NCBI RefSeq assembly: GCF_001687325.1
Contig: NZ_LZRD01000029.1
Location: 20,655-84,654 of the forward strand
Length of the DNA stretch: 64,000 nt
Reading direction: 5' to 3'
Source of the DNA: Streptomyces sp. PTY087I2
GTDB taxonomy: Bacteria; Actinomycetota; Actinomycetes; Streptomycetales; Streptomycetaceae
Below, piece after piece: positions 45,946 to 54,958 of this stretch (positions within the stretch are counted from its first letter, which is position 1; the number at the start of each line of letters is the position of its first letter). Made by a program: the position numbers and the translations under genes. Under the pieces are notes generated by a model. The model worked only from the letters and a program-made list of their open reading frames with translations. It made no database searches and was not told the origin of the DNA.

Positions 45946-46252
45946 GGTGGCCTCCTGGCCGTGGAGAACAGGACACAGCAGACCTACCCAGGCCTCGCCC
46001 CGGCAGACGTGGACGTGATGCAGGCGTTATGACAACGAGCACAACGTGCCCTGGGTCACATTCCGTTCCCCCGCACGGCAGGTATGAGCCGTTTTCAGCC
46101 ACTCCCGTCCGTCACACCAGCCCCACAGGGCCCGAGGTGTCGCGTTTCCCGGCAATTCCGGCAGAACGGCCAAGCACATTGACACCCTTGCCCCCGGGTG
46201 GTGGGCTCGGAGCCCGCCGGGGGCAGTGGGTACGTACGGAAGGGGACGCGAC
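45946..46252. other. 307-bp divergent intergenic region
   Basis: No gene is supported. It contains lower-GC promoter-like DNA (46015-46060 and 46135-46190) between the malQ unit (leftward) and the GH84-like gene (rightward). Confidence 0.5.
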
Positions 46253-49252
46253 GTGCGGATCGGGCGCAGAAGGCAGGCGACGGCCGTGGCCGCAGCCGTG
46301 ATCGGCGGACTCCTCGGATCCGTCTCCGTCGCTCCCTCGGCGGTGGCCGCCCCCGCCGCCCCCACCGATCCGAGCAGGCCCGTCGCCGGCACCGCCGACC
46401 GCGCCGACGGCGCGCGGACGCCGTCCGTGTGGCCCCGCCCGCAGAGCATGCGGGCCACCGGGCCCGCCGTGCCGCTCGGCTCCGAGGCCACGCTCGTCGC
46501 CGCGCCGGACGCCGATCCGTACGCCGTCGAACAGACGCGCTCGCTGCTGCGCTCGGCGGGCGTCCGGACCCTGCACGAGAGCCTGCCGGGCCGCGGTCCG
46601 GTGATCCGGCTCGGCGGCACCGGCGCGGGCGAGGCGCTGCGGGCGCTGCGCGCTCCCGACCGGGCCGATCTGCCGTCGGGCGGCTACCGGCTCGCGGTCG
46701 GCGAGGCCGCCGGACGGGCCACCGTCGCGCTGGAAGGGCTCGGCGGGGACGGCCTCTTCCACGCCGTGCAGACCCTGCGTCAACTGGTCGCCGACGGATC
46801 GGTGGCCGGGGTGACCGTACGGGACTGGCCGGGAACCGCCGTACGCGGCATGGCCGAGGGGTTCTACGGACAGCCGTGGACCCGCGAGGAGCGGCTCGCC
46901 CAGATCGACTTCATGGGCCGCACCAAGCAGAACCGCTATCTCTACGCGGCGGGCGACGACCCCTACCGGCTGGCGCGCTGGCGTGAGCCCTACCCCGCGG
47001 ACCAGCGGGCCGACTTCCGGGCGCTGGCCGAGCGGGCGCGCGCCGAGCACGTCACGCTCGGCTGGGCCGTCTCCCCCGGTCAGGCCATGTGCATGGCGTC
47101 CGACCAGGACGTCAGGGCGCTGACCAGGAAGGTCGACGCGATGTGGGCGCTGGGCATCCGGGTCTTCCAGCTCCAGTTCCAGGACGTCAGCTACAGCGAG
47201 TGGCACTGCGATCTGGACGCGGAGACCTTCGGCAGCGGTCCGAAGGCGGCGGCCCGCGCCCAGGCCCGGGTGGCGGGCGCCCTCGACCGGCATCTGGCGG
47301 CGCGGTATCCGGACGCGGCCCCGCTGTCCGTGCTGCCGACGGAGTTCTACCAGGACGGGGCCACCGACTACCGCACCGCGCTGGCGGCCGAGCTGGACGA
47401 CCGGGTGCAGGTGGCCTGGACGGGTGTCGGGGTGGTCCCGAAGAAGATCACCGGGGGTGAACTGGCCGGTGCCCGCGCCGCGTTCCGCCACCCGCTGGTG
47501 ACGATGGACAACTACCCGGTCAACGACTACGCCCAGGACCGCATCTTCCTCGGCCCGTACACCGGCCGGGACCCGGCGGTGGCGAGCGGTTCGGCGGCAC
47601 TGCTGGCCAACGCCATGGAGCAGCCGTCCGCCTCCCGGATCCCGCTGTTCACCGCCGCCGACTTCGCCTGGAACCCGAAGGGGTACGACCCCGCCGCGTC
47701 CTGGCGGGCGGCGATCGACGACTTGGCGGGCGGGGACGCGTCCGCCCGGGAGGCACTGCTGGCCCTGGCCGGGAACAGCGCGGGCTCGGTGCTCGGCGCG
47801 CAGGAGTCCGCCTACCTCCAGCCCCTGTTCGACGCCTTCTGGAACACCCGCGCCGACGCCTCCCGCCGCGACCGGGCGGCGGACACGCTGCGGACGGCGT
47901 TCTCCGTGATGCGGCAGGCCCCCGAGCGGCTGAAGACCCCCGCGGAGGGCCGGCTGACGGACGAGGTGCGCCCCTGGACCGAGCAGCTGGCCCGCTACGG
48001 CCGCGCCGGGGAGCTGGCGGTGGATCTGCTCCAGGCCCAGGCCGCCGGGGACGGCGCCGCCGCCTGGCGTATCCAGCTTGCCCTGGAGCCGCTGCGCGAG
48101 GAGATCAGGGCGAGCCGGGCCACGGTCGGCAAGGGGGTGCTGGACCCGTTCCTGGACAAGGCGGCGAAGGTGGCCGCCGGGTGGAACGGCACCGACCGCG
48201 CCTCGGGCCGGGTCACCAAGGACGCGCACAGCTATACGGTCCGGCTGGACGCGGCCCGTCCGGTGGAGGCCGTCACGGCGCTTTCCGAGCCCGGGCACGC
48301 CCTCGCCGACGCGGTCGTGGAGGCCCATGTGCCCGGCGAGGGGTGGCGTCCGCTCGGGCGGCTCTCGCCGAGCGGCTTCACCCAGACCGAGGCGAAGGGG
48401 CTGCGCGCCGACGCCGTACGGGTCACCGTGCCGGAGTCCGCCCGGAGCGCCCGCCCGCCGTATCTGAGCCCGACCCTGCCCGCCGCGCCCGCCGTCGTGA
48501 CGGGGACCCCGCAGGTGCGGGCCCTGGTGCCGTGGTTCGGCGACGAGCCCGCCGCCACGCTCGACCTGAAGCACGGCGAGACGGACGCGGAGATCGGCGG
48601 CGAACCCCGGCGGGTCGCGGCGCGGCTGGCGGGCCGGCGCCCGGTCGAGGTCAAGGGCAGGCTCACCGCGAAGGCCCCGAAGGGCATCGAGGTGCGGGTC
48701 CCGAAGCAGACGACCGTGCCGCGCGGATCGCGTACGGAGGTGCCCGTGGACATCACCGTCCCGAAGGACACCCCGGCGGGCGAGTACGAGGTGCCGCTGA
48801 CCTTCGGCGGCCAGGAGTCGACGCTGACCGTGCGGGCCTTCCCGCGTACGGGCGGCCCTGATCTGGCGCGTACGGCGAAGGCCTCCTCGTCCGGCGACGA
48901 GACCCCGGACTTCCCCGCGTCGGCGGCCACCGACGGCGATCCGGAGACCCGGTGGTCCTCGCCGGTGGAGGACGGGGCCTGGTGGCAGACCGAGCTGGAG
49001 AAGCCGGTGCGGCTGGGCCAGGTGGTGCTGAGCTGGCAGGACGCGTACGCCTCCCGCTACCGCATACAGGTCTCCGCCGACGGCCGCGTCTGGCGCACCG
49101 CCGCGACCGTGGCGGAGGGCCGGGGCGGGCGCGAGTCGGTCCGGATGGACGCGAAGGACACCCGGTTCATCCGCGTGCAGGGCGAGAGCCGGGCCACCCA
49201 GTACGGCTACTCGCTCTGGTCGGTGGAGGCGTACGCGGTCGCGGACGACTGA
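46253..49252 (+). CDS. Secreted GH84-like beta-N-acetylglucosaminidase-family protein
   Basis: A 999-residue exported protein. An Arg-rich signal peptide (GRRRQATAVAAAVIGGLLGSV) is followed by a GH84 N-terminal domain (WPRPQSM ... GLFHAVQTLRQL). The catalytic barrel begins RGMAEGFYGQPWTREERL. At residues 310-311 the family's catalytic Asp-Asp (FDDI) appears as Gln-Asp (FQDVSYSEWHCD), so activity may be altered. An alpha-helical domain and a Pro/Lys-rich NPCBM-like region precede a C-terminal F5/8-type carbohydrate module (DGDPETRWSS ... YGYSLWSVEAYA). GTG 46253 has AAGGGG upstream; the longer GTG 46226 is less likely. Confidence 0.88.
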   Translation: MRIGRRRQATAVAAAVIGGLLGSVSVAPSAVAAPAAPTDPSRPVAGTADRADGARTPSVWPRPQSMRATGPAVPLGSEATLVAAPDADPYAVEQTRSLLRSAGVRTLHESLPGRGPVIRLGGTGAGEALRALRAPDRADLPSGGYRLAVGEAAGRATVALEGLGGDGLFHAVQTLRQLVADGSVAGVTVRDWPGTAVRGMAEGFYGQPWTREERLAQIDFMGRTKQNRYLYAAGDDPYRLARWREPYPADQRADFRALAERARAEHVTLGWAVSPGQAMCMASDQDVRALTRKVDAMWALGIRVFQLQFQDVSYSEWHCDLDAETFGSGPKAAARAQARVAGALDRHLAARYPDAAPLSVLPTEFYQDGATDYRTALAAELDDRVQVAWTGVGVVPKKITGGELAGARAAFRHPLVTMDNYPVNDYAQDRIFLGPYTGRDPAVASGSAALLANAMEQPSASRIPLFTAADFAWNPKGYDPAASWRAAIDDLAGGDASAREALLALAGNSAGSVLGAQESAYLQPLFDAFWNTRADASRRDRAADTLRTAFSVMRQAPERLKTPAEGRLTDEVRPWTEQLARYGRAGELAVDLLQAQAAGDGAAAWRIQLALEPLREEIRASRATVGKGVLDPFLDKAAKVAAGWNGTDRASGRVTKDAHSYTVRLDAARPVEAVTALSEPGHALADAVVEAHVPGEGWRPLGRLSPSGFTQTEAKGLRADAVRVTVPESARSARPPYLSPTLPAAPAVVTGTPQVRALVPWFGDEPAATLDLKHGETDAEIGGEPRRVAARLAGRRPVEVKGRLTAKAPKGIEVRVPKQTTVPRGSRTEVPVDITVPKDTPAGEYEVPLTFGGQESTLTVRAFPRTGGPDLARTAKASSSGDETPDFPASAATDGDPETRWSSPVEDGAWWQTELEKPVRLGQVVLSWQDAYASRYRIQVSADGRVWRTAATVAEGRGGRESVRMDAKDTRFIRVQGESRATQYGYSLWSVEAYAVADD

Positions 49253-49310
49253 GCCGTACGGGGGAGCCGAAGGACAACAAGGCAGCCCGGGGGACGACGA
49301 AGGCCCGGTC

Positions 49311-49847
49311 TCAGGCGGACACGCCGTCGATCCGGGCCATCACGTCGTCCGCGCCGAACGGTTGCAAATACGGCAGCCAGCGCGGGTCGCGGTGTCCGGT
49401 CCCGATGATCCGCCAGGCCAGTCCGGTCGGCGGGGCGGGCTGATGACGCAGCCGCCAGCCCAGCTCGGGGAGGTGGCGGTCGGCCTTGACGTGGTTGCAG
49501 CGGCGGCAGGCCGCCACCACGTTGTCCCAGGCGTGCTGTCCGCCGCGGCTGCGCGGGATGACGTGGTCGACGCTGGTGGCGGCGGCCCCGCAGTACATGC
49601 AGCGCCCGCCGTCCCGGGCGAACAGCGCCCGGCGGGTGAGCGGGACGGGACCCCGGTAGGGCACCCGGACGAAACGCTTGAGCCGGACCACACTGGGTGC
49701 GGGCACGGCACGGGTGGCACTGTGCAGAAAGGCGCCGGACTCCTCAAGACAGATGGCCTTGTTCTCGAGGACGAGGACGAGCGCGCGGCGGAGCGGTACG
49801 ACGCCGAGCGGCTCGTACGACGCGTTGAGAACCAGGACGTGCGGCAC
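49311..49847 (-). CDS. HNH endonuclease family protein
   Basis: A 178-residue protein. VLVLNASYEPLGVVPLRRALVLVL at the N-terminus is typical of a widespread actinobacterial HNH family. The HNH motif is RCMYCGAAATSVDHVIPRSRGGQHAWDNVVAACRRCNHVKADR, with two CxxC zinc pairs. GTG 49847 has AAGGAGG 7 nt upstream. Its biological target is unknown; it is not part of an intron or phage here. It converges with the GH84-like gene. Confidence 0.92.
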   Translation of the reverse strand: MPHVLVLNASYEPLGVVPLRRALVLVLENKAICLEESGAFLHSATRAVPAPSVVRLKRFVRVPYRGPVPLTRRALFARDGGRCMYCGAAATSVDHVIPRSRGGQHAWDNVVAACRRCNHVKADRHLPELGWRLRHQPAPPTGLAWRIIGTGHRDPRWLPYLQPFGADDVMARIDGVSA

Positions 49848-50162
49848 GGTGGATGCCTCCTTGTACGCCGGCGGCGCGTGGCTCGCGCCGGGACGATCCG
49901 ATCTCAGTCTCTCCTCATGCCTGGTCAAAGCGCCACCACGTACGGGTAACGGGCCGGGAGGATTTTTCTCACCCCGGGGCCCCGCGCACCGTTCCGCGGT
50001 GTCCGGCAGCGGCCTCACCAGGGCGGCCGTCCGCGCTGTGCGATCGGCCACAGCCGAGGTGTTCCCGGTGAGACCCGTCTCTCCTCCCGCGACGGCAACG
50101 ATCCACTCCCCCGGCTTCGTTAGTGTTGTCGACCAGCCGTCGTCCCCCTGGAGGTCCCCGTC
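49848..50162. other. 315-bp divergent intergenic region
   Basis: No gene is supported. The middle has a short T-run (GGATTTTTCTCACC at about 49960) and promoter-like lower GC, between the HNH gene (leftward) and the MscS gene (rightward). TTAGTGTTGTCGACC near 50119 may include the MscS promoter. Confidence 0.45.
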
Positions 50163-51227
50163 GTGTCCCTGTCCGTCCTCTTGGCCGCAGCCCCGTCTCC
50201 CGAGCCGGTCGGCTCGCTGGGCGAAGCCGCCGAACAGGCCGGGAACGCCGCGGGCTGGGTCGAGGAGAACTGGTCCACCTGGCTGAGCACCGGGCTGCGC
50301 ATCCTGCTGATCGTCGCCGTGGCGATCACGCTGCGTTATCTGGTCCGGCGTGCCCTGACCAACCTGATAGACCGGATGAACCGCAGCGCCCAGGCCGTGG
50401 AGGGCACGGCGCTGGGCGGGCTGCTGGTGAACGCGGAGCGCAGACGCCAGCGCTCGGAGGCGATCGGCTCGGTCCTGCGCTCGGTGGCCTCGTTCCTGAT
50501 CATGGGCACGGCCGCCCTGATGATCCTGGGCGCCTTCAAGATCAACCTGGCGCCGCTGCTGGCCTCCGCGGGTGTCGCGGGTGTGGCGCTCGGCTTCGGC
50601 GCCCGCAACCTGGTCACGGACTTCCTCTCCGGTGTCTTCATGATCCTGGAGGACCAGTACGGGGTCGGCGACTCGATCGACGCGGGGGTGGCCTCCGGCG
50701 AGGTCATCGAGGTGGGGCTGCGCGTCACCAAGCTGCGCGGCGACAACGGCGAGATCTGGTACGTCCGCAACGGCGAGGTGAAGCGGATCGGCAACCTCAG
50801 CCAGGGCTGGTCCACGGCCGGGGTCGATGTCACGGTGCGCCCGACCGAGGACCTGGAGCAGGTCCGTAAGGCGATCACCGCGGCCGCCGACACGATGGCC
50901 AAGGAAGAGCCCTGGTCGGAACGGCTGTGGGGCCCGGTCGAGGTGCTCGGCCTGGACGCGGTGCTGCTGGACTCGATGACGGTCCGGGTGACCGCGAAGA
51001 CGATGCCGGGCAAGTCGGTCGGCATGGAGCGCGAGCTGCGCTGGCGTATCAAGCAGGCGCTGGACGACGCGGGCATCCGCATGATCGGCACGGTCCCGCC
51101 CCAGCAGGACGAGTCGGCGGCGGACCCGGCGGCGGGGGTGGCGGCTCCCTCCGCGTACGCCTCGGCGACCTCCCCGCAGTCGATGGCGACCACGCCGATA
51201 CCCCCGGCGAACCTGAACAAGCACTAG
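50163..51227 (+). CDS. MscS-family mechanosensitive ion channel
   Basis: A 354-residue channel that opens under membrane tension to release solutes during osmotic downshock. Three membrane helices are visible: WLSTGLRILLIVAVAITLRYLV; VASFLIMGTAALMILGAF; and the pore helix ASAGVAGVALGFGARNLVTDFLSGVFMILEDQY, whose Gly/Ala packing is diagnostic. The beta and alpha/beta cytoplasmic domains follow (VRNGEVKRIGN). The C-terminal tail is Ala/Pro/Ser-rich. GTG 50163 has GGAGG upstream. A strong terminator follows. Confidence 0.94.
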   Translation: MSLSVLLAAAPSPEPVGSLGEAAEQAGNAAGWVEENWSTWLSTGLRILLIVAVAITLRYLVRRALTNLIDRMNRSAQAVEGTALGGLLVNAERRRQRSEAIGSVLRSVASFLIMGTAALMILGAFKINLAPLLASAGVAGVALGFGARNLVTDFLSGVFMILEDQYGVGDSIDAGVASGEVIEVGLRVTKLRGDNGEIWYVRNGEVKRIGNLSQGWSTAGVDVTVRPTEDLEQVRKAITAAADTMAKEEPWSERLWGPVEVLGLDAVLLDSMTVRVTAKTMPGKSVGMERELRWRIKQALDDAGIRMIGTVPPQQDESAADPAAGVAAPSAYASATSPQSMATTPIPPANLNKH

Positions 51228-51263
51228 AAGCCGAACCGGCACCCGTAAAGCCACGCGTCAGCC

Positions 51264-51306
51264 CGTCAAGAGGCGCTCCACCGGATCGGTGGGGCGCCTC
51301 TTGACG
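51264..51306 (+). terminator. Terminator of the MscS gene
   Basis: A 19-bp stem (51264-51282 with 51288-51306, one G-U pair) around GGATC, between the MscS stop and the csn promoter. Confidence 0.85.
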
Positions 51307-51340
51307 CGTCGGTGACCCGCGCCTTACGGTCCTCCCTGAA

Positions 51341-51355
51341 TAGGAAAGTTTCCTA
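51341..51355 (+). promoter_or_regulatory. CsnR operator
   Basis: TAGGAAAGTTTCCTA is a perfect palindrome with the core AGGAAA-G-TTTCCT reported for CsnR binding in S. lividans/S. coelicolor. It lies 54 nt upstream of the csnR start, consistent with autoregulation of csnR-K. Confidence 0.85.
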
Positions 51356-51408
51356 ACAGAGTCCGCGCGGATCCGGCGCAGCTCCTCACAGAGGCGGGTG
51401 CATCCTCG

Positions 51409-52614
51409 ATGACGGGAACGACCCCGGGCACCCCCCGGGTACTGCGGGCCATGAACGACCGGGCCGCCCTCGATCTGCTGCTGGAGCACGGGCCGCTCTC
51501 CCGGACCCGGATCGGCAAGCTGACCGGGCTCTCCAAGCCCACGGCCTCCCAGCTGCTGGCCCGGCTGGAGGCGGCCGGGCTCGTCGTCGCCACCGGGACC
51601 AGCGAGGGGCGCCCCGGACCCAACGCGCAGCTCTACACCGTGAACCCGCGCGCCGCCCATGTCGCCGGGCTCGACGTGAACGGGCAGCGCATCGTCGCCG
51701 CCGTCGCGGACGTGACCGGGGCGACCGTCGGGCAGTTCGAGCTGGCCACCCCGGGGCGGCGCGCCGACAGCGTGGTGCGGCAGGTCGCCGACGCGCTGGA
51801 CGGGGCGGTGAAGGACGCGGGGCTGACCCGCGCGGACGTGCACCGGATCGTCATCGGCACCCCGGGCGCGTTCGACCCGGGCACCGGGCGGCTGCGGTAC
51901 GCCTCCCATCTGCCCGGCTGGCACTCCCCCACCCTGCTGGACGAGCTGGCCGCGTTCCTGCCGATGCCGGTGGAGTACGAGAACGACGTCAACCTCGTCG
52001 CCGTCGCCGAGCAGCGTCTCGGTGCGGCCCGCGGCCACGAGGACTTCGTGCTCCTGTGGAACGAGGAGGGCCTCGGCGCCGCCCTCGTCATCAACGGCCG
52101 GCTGCACCGCGGCTTCACCGGCGGCGCGGGCGAGGTCGGCTTCCTGCCGGTGCCCGGCACCCCGCTGGTCCGCCAGGTCGTCAAGGCCAACAGCGGCGGC
52201 TTCCAGGAGCTGGCGGGCGCCCAGGCGGTGCCCCGGCTCGCGAAGGCGCTGGGCATCGACACCCCGCAGCAGCCGTACGCGAAGGTCGCCGGCGAACTGC
52301 TGGCGCGGGCGGCCGAGGCGTACGAGCGGGACGAGGCGCTCACCGAGCTGCTGCGTCAGTACGCCCAGCGGCTCGCCACCGGTCTCGCCTCCGTCACCGC
52401 CGTCCTGGACCCCGGGCTGATCGTGCTCTCCGGCGGGGCGGTCGCGGCGGGCGGCGAGATCCTGCGCTCCCTGATCCAGTCCGAGCTGGCCGAGCTGGCC
52501 GCCTCCCGGCCGCGTCTGGTGGTCGGCGAGATCGACCGTACCCCCGTCCTGCGCGGCGCCCTGGAGCGGGCGCTCGCCGACACCCGCGACGAAGTGTTCG
52601 ACACCTCGCGCTGA
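51409..52614 (+). CDS. csnR: ROK-family repressor of chitosan catabolism
   Basis: A 401-residue repressor. The N-terminal MarR-like HTH is ALDLLLEHGPLSRTRIGKLTGLSKPTASQLLARLEAAGLV. The ROK sugar-binding domain follows (AGLDVNGQRIVAAVADVTG; TPGAFDPGTGRLRYA; the ExGH-like glucose motif EVGFLPVPG without the Cys zinc cluster CxCGxxGC found in many ROK proteins). In S. coelicolor/S. lividans the orthologue represses csnA chitosanase and its own operon, released by glucosamine oligosaccharides. First gene of the csnR-EFGHK unit, behind its own operator; 61 nt before csnE. Confidence 0.93.
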   Translation: MTGTTPGTPRVLRAMNDRAALDLLLEHGPLSRTRIGKLTGLSKPTASQLLARLEAAGLVVATGTSEGRPGPNAQLYTVNPRAAHVAGLDVNGQRIVAAVADVTGATVGQFELATPGRRADSVVRQVADALDGAVKDAGLTRADVHRIVIGTPGAFDPGTGRLRYASHLPGWHSPTLLDELAAFLPMPVEYENDVNLVAVAEQRLGAARGHEDFVLLWNEEGLGAALVINGRLHRGFTGGAGEVGFLPVPGTPLVRQVVKANSGGFQELAGAQAVPRLAKALGIDTPQQPYAKVAGELLARAAEAYERDEALTELLRQYAQRLATGLASVTAVLDPGLIVLSGGAVAAGGEILRSLIQSELAELAASRPRLVVGEIDRTPVLRGALERALADTRDEVFDTSR

Positions 52615-52675
52615 ACCACGCTCCTCCCCCCGTCCCCCCGTCGTCTGCCTCTTCCCCGTCCCAGGGAGTTCTGTC

Positions 52676-54007
52676 ATGCGCACCAGCCGTCTCACCACCG
52701 CCGCAGTCGCCGTCGCCGCGATATCGGTGCTCGCCACCGCGTGTACCGGCCAGTCCGAGGCCGGCGCCTCCGACGACCCGAACGCGAAGACCACGATCAA
52801 CTTCTGGCACGGCTGGAGCGCGCCCGCCGAGGTGAAGGCGGTCCAGGACAACATCGACCGGTTCGAGAAGGCCCACCCGAACATCACGGTGAAGGTCTCC
52901 GGCAACATCAACGACGACAAGCTCAACCAGGCGCTGCGCGCGGGCGGTTCGAACGGGCCCGACGTGGTCTCCTCCTTCACCACCGCCAACGTCGGCAAGT
53001 TCTGCTCCTCCGGCGCCTTCGCCGATCTGAAGCCGTTCATCGAGAAGTCGAAGCTGGACCTGGAGAAGACCTTCCCGAAGGTCCTCCTGGACTACACCCA
53101 GTTCGAGGGCAAGCGCTGCTCCCTGCCGCTGCTCACCGACGCCTACGGCCTCTACTACAACAAGGACGCCTTCAAGAAGGCCGGGATCACCGCGCCGCCG
53201 AAGACGATGTCCGAGCTGGCGAGCGTCGCCAAGAAGCTCACGGTGGAGAAGGGCGGCGGCTACGAGCAGCTCGGCTTCATGCCGACCTTCCACGGTTACG
53301 AGACCGTCGCCGACCACTATCTGTCCTCCTGGGACCACACGTACTTCGACGAGAACGGCAAGTCCAACATCGCCAAGGACCCGGCGTTCGCGGAAATGTT
53401 CACGTACCAGAAGAAGCTCGTCGAGGATCTCGGCGGCTACGACAAGCTGGAGAAGTACCGGGGCACCTTCGGTGACGAGTGGGGCGCCAAGCACCCGTTC
53501 CACACCGGTCAGGTCGCGATGCAGCTGGACGGCGAGTGGCGGCTCGGGATGGCCGAGGACGCCGGGGCGGACTTCGAGATCGGCGTCGCGCCGATGCCCG
53601 TCGCCGACGACGAGGCCGACAGCTACGGCAAGGGCTTCCTCTCCGGCACCATCGTGGGCATCGCCCCGGCCAGCAAGAAGCAGAACGCGGCCTGGGAGCT
53701 GGTCAAGTTCATGACCAGCGACACCAAGGCGGTCGTGGAGTTCGCCAACGGCATCCGGAACGTCCCCTCCACCTTCGAGGCGCTGAAGTCGCCGGACCTG
53801 ACGTTCGACCCGCGCTTCAAGACGTTCCTGGAGATCGCCCAGCACCCGAAGTCCAACACCCCCGACGGGGCCGTCAACGGCTCGACGTACCAGCAGACGA
53901 TCCAGGACTTCGGCTACCAGTACGAGAAGGGGGCGGTGAAGGACCTCCAGGCCGGCCTGGAGAAGACCGCGCAGCAGATCGACACCGACATCGCCAAGGC
54001 CAAGTAG
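52676..54007 (+). CDS. csnE: Chitosan-oligosaccharide ABC-transporter binding lipoprotein
   Basis: A 443-residue extracytoplasmic solute-binding protein (SBP_bac_1 family). The lipobox is ATAC with Cys23 after an Ala-rich signal. The mature part begins TTINFWHGWSAPAEVKAVQDNIDRFEKAHPNITVKV, typical of oligosaccharide-binding proteins. It should deliver glucosamine oligomers to CsnF/CsnG. GGGAG precedes ATG. It lies between csnR and csnF, with a 6-nt gap to csnF. Confidence 0.93.
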   Translation: MRTSRLTTAAVAVAAISVLATACTGQSEAGASDDPNAKTTINFWHGWSAPAEVKAVQDNIDRFEKAHPNITVKVSGNINDDKLNQALRAGGSNGPDVVSSFTTANVGKFCSSGAFADLKPFIEKSKLDLEKTFPKVLLDYTQFEGKRCSLPLLTDAYGLYYNKDAFKKAGITAPPKTMSELASVAKKLTVEKGGGYEQLGFMPTFHGYETVADHYLSSWDHTYFDENGKSNIAKDPAFAEMFTYQKKLVEDLGGYDKLEKYRGTFGDEWGAKHPFHTGQVAMQLDGEWRLGMAEDAGADFEIGVAPMPVADDEADSYGKGFLSGTIVGIAPASKKQNAAWELVKFMTSDTKAVVEFANGIRNVPSTFEALKSPDLTFDPRFKTFLEIAQHPKSNTPDGAVNGSTYQQTIQDFGYQYEKGAVKDLQAGLEKTAQQIDTDIAKAK

Positions 54008-54013
54008 CCCCCG

Positions 54014-54955
54014 ATGACGACACACACCCTCCGCTCCAAGCGCCGCAGGTCGGCGCTGCGGAACGCGGCCTTCATGTCGCCGTGGCTGATCGGGTTCTCG
54101 GTCTTCTTCGCCTACCCGATGGTCTCGACCGTCTACTTCTCCTTCACGGACTACGACGGTTTCGGGGCGCCGGTCTTCAACGGGCTGACCAACTGGACGT
54201 ATGTGTTCGGCGACTACCCGATGTTCTGGCCGTCGCTGCGCAACACGCTGTGGCTGGTGGTCGTGATGGTCACCTGCCGGGTCGTCTTCGGGCTCGGCGT
54301 GGGCCTGCTGATCACGAAGATCAAGATGGGGGCGGGGGTCTTCCGGACCCTGTTCTACCTCCCCTATCTGGCCCCGCCGGTCGCGGCGACGCTCGCCTTC
54401 GTCTTCCTCCTCAACCCCGGCACCGGCCCGGTCAACGCGATCCTCGGGGACTTCGGGCTGCCGACGCCCGGCTGGTTCAACGACGCCTCCTGGTCCAAGC
54501 CGGCGCTCACCATGCTCGCGGTGTGGGGCATCGGGGACCTGATGGTGATCTTCATGGCCTCGCTGCTGGACGTGCCGGGCGAGCAGTACGAGGCGGCGGA
54601 GCTGGACGGCGCGTCCGCCTGGCAGAAGTTCCGCTTCGTGACCCTGCCGAACATCTCGCCCATCGTGCTGTTCGCGGTGGTGACGGGCGTCATCCAGGCG
54701 ATGCAGTACTACACCCAGCCGCTGGTCGCCGGAAAGGTCGCCTCTGGGGTCATCGGCGGCTCCGGCCAGTCCTTCGAACCCGGCTATCCCGACAAGTCGA
54801 CACTGACGCTTCCGCAGCTCGTCTACAACCTGGGCTTCCAGCGCTTCGACTACGGCGCCGCCTGTGTCGTCGCCCTCGTGCTGTTCGCCCTGGCCATGGC
54901 CTTCACGGCGCTGCTGATGCGGGGCCGCAACAACCTGATCTCGGCGGGTGACTGA
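54014..54955 (+). CDS. csnF: ABC transporter permease, CsnF
   Basis: A 313-residue inner-membrane permease with about six helices (MalF type). The EAA loop EQYEAAELDGASAWQKFRFVTLPNISP contacts the ATPase. A basic N-terminus (RSKRRRSALR) precedes the first helix. Gap to csnG is 3 nt. Confidence 0.94.
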   Translation: MTTHTLRSKRRRSALRNAAFMSPWLIGFSVFFAYPMVSTVYFSFTDYDGFGAPVFNGLTNWTYVFGDYPMFWPSLRNTLWLVVVMVTCRVVFGLGVGLLITKIKMGAGVFRTLFYLPYLAPPVAATLAFVFLLNPGTGPVNAILGDFGLPTPGWFNDASWSKPALTMLAVWGIGDLMVIFMASLLDVPGEQYEAAELDGASAWQKFRFVTLPNISPIVLFAVVTGVIQAMQYYTQPLVAGKVASGVIGGSGQSFEPGYPDKSTLTLPQLVYNLGFQRFDYGAACVVALVLFALAMAFTALLMRGRNNLISAGD

Positions 54956-54958
54956 GCC

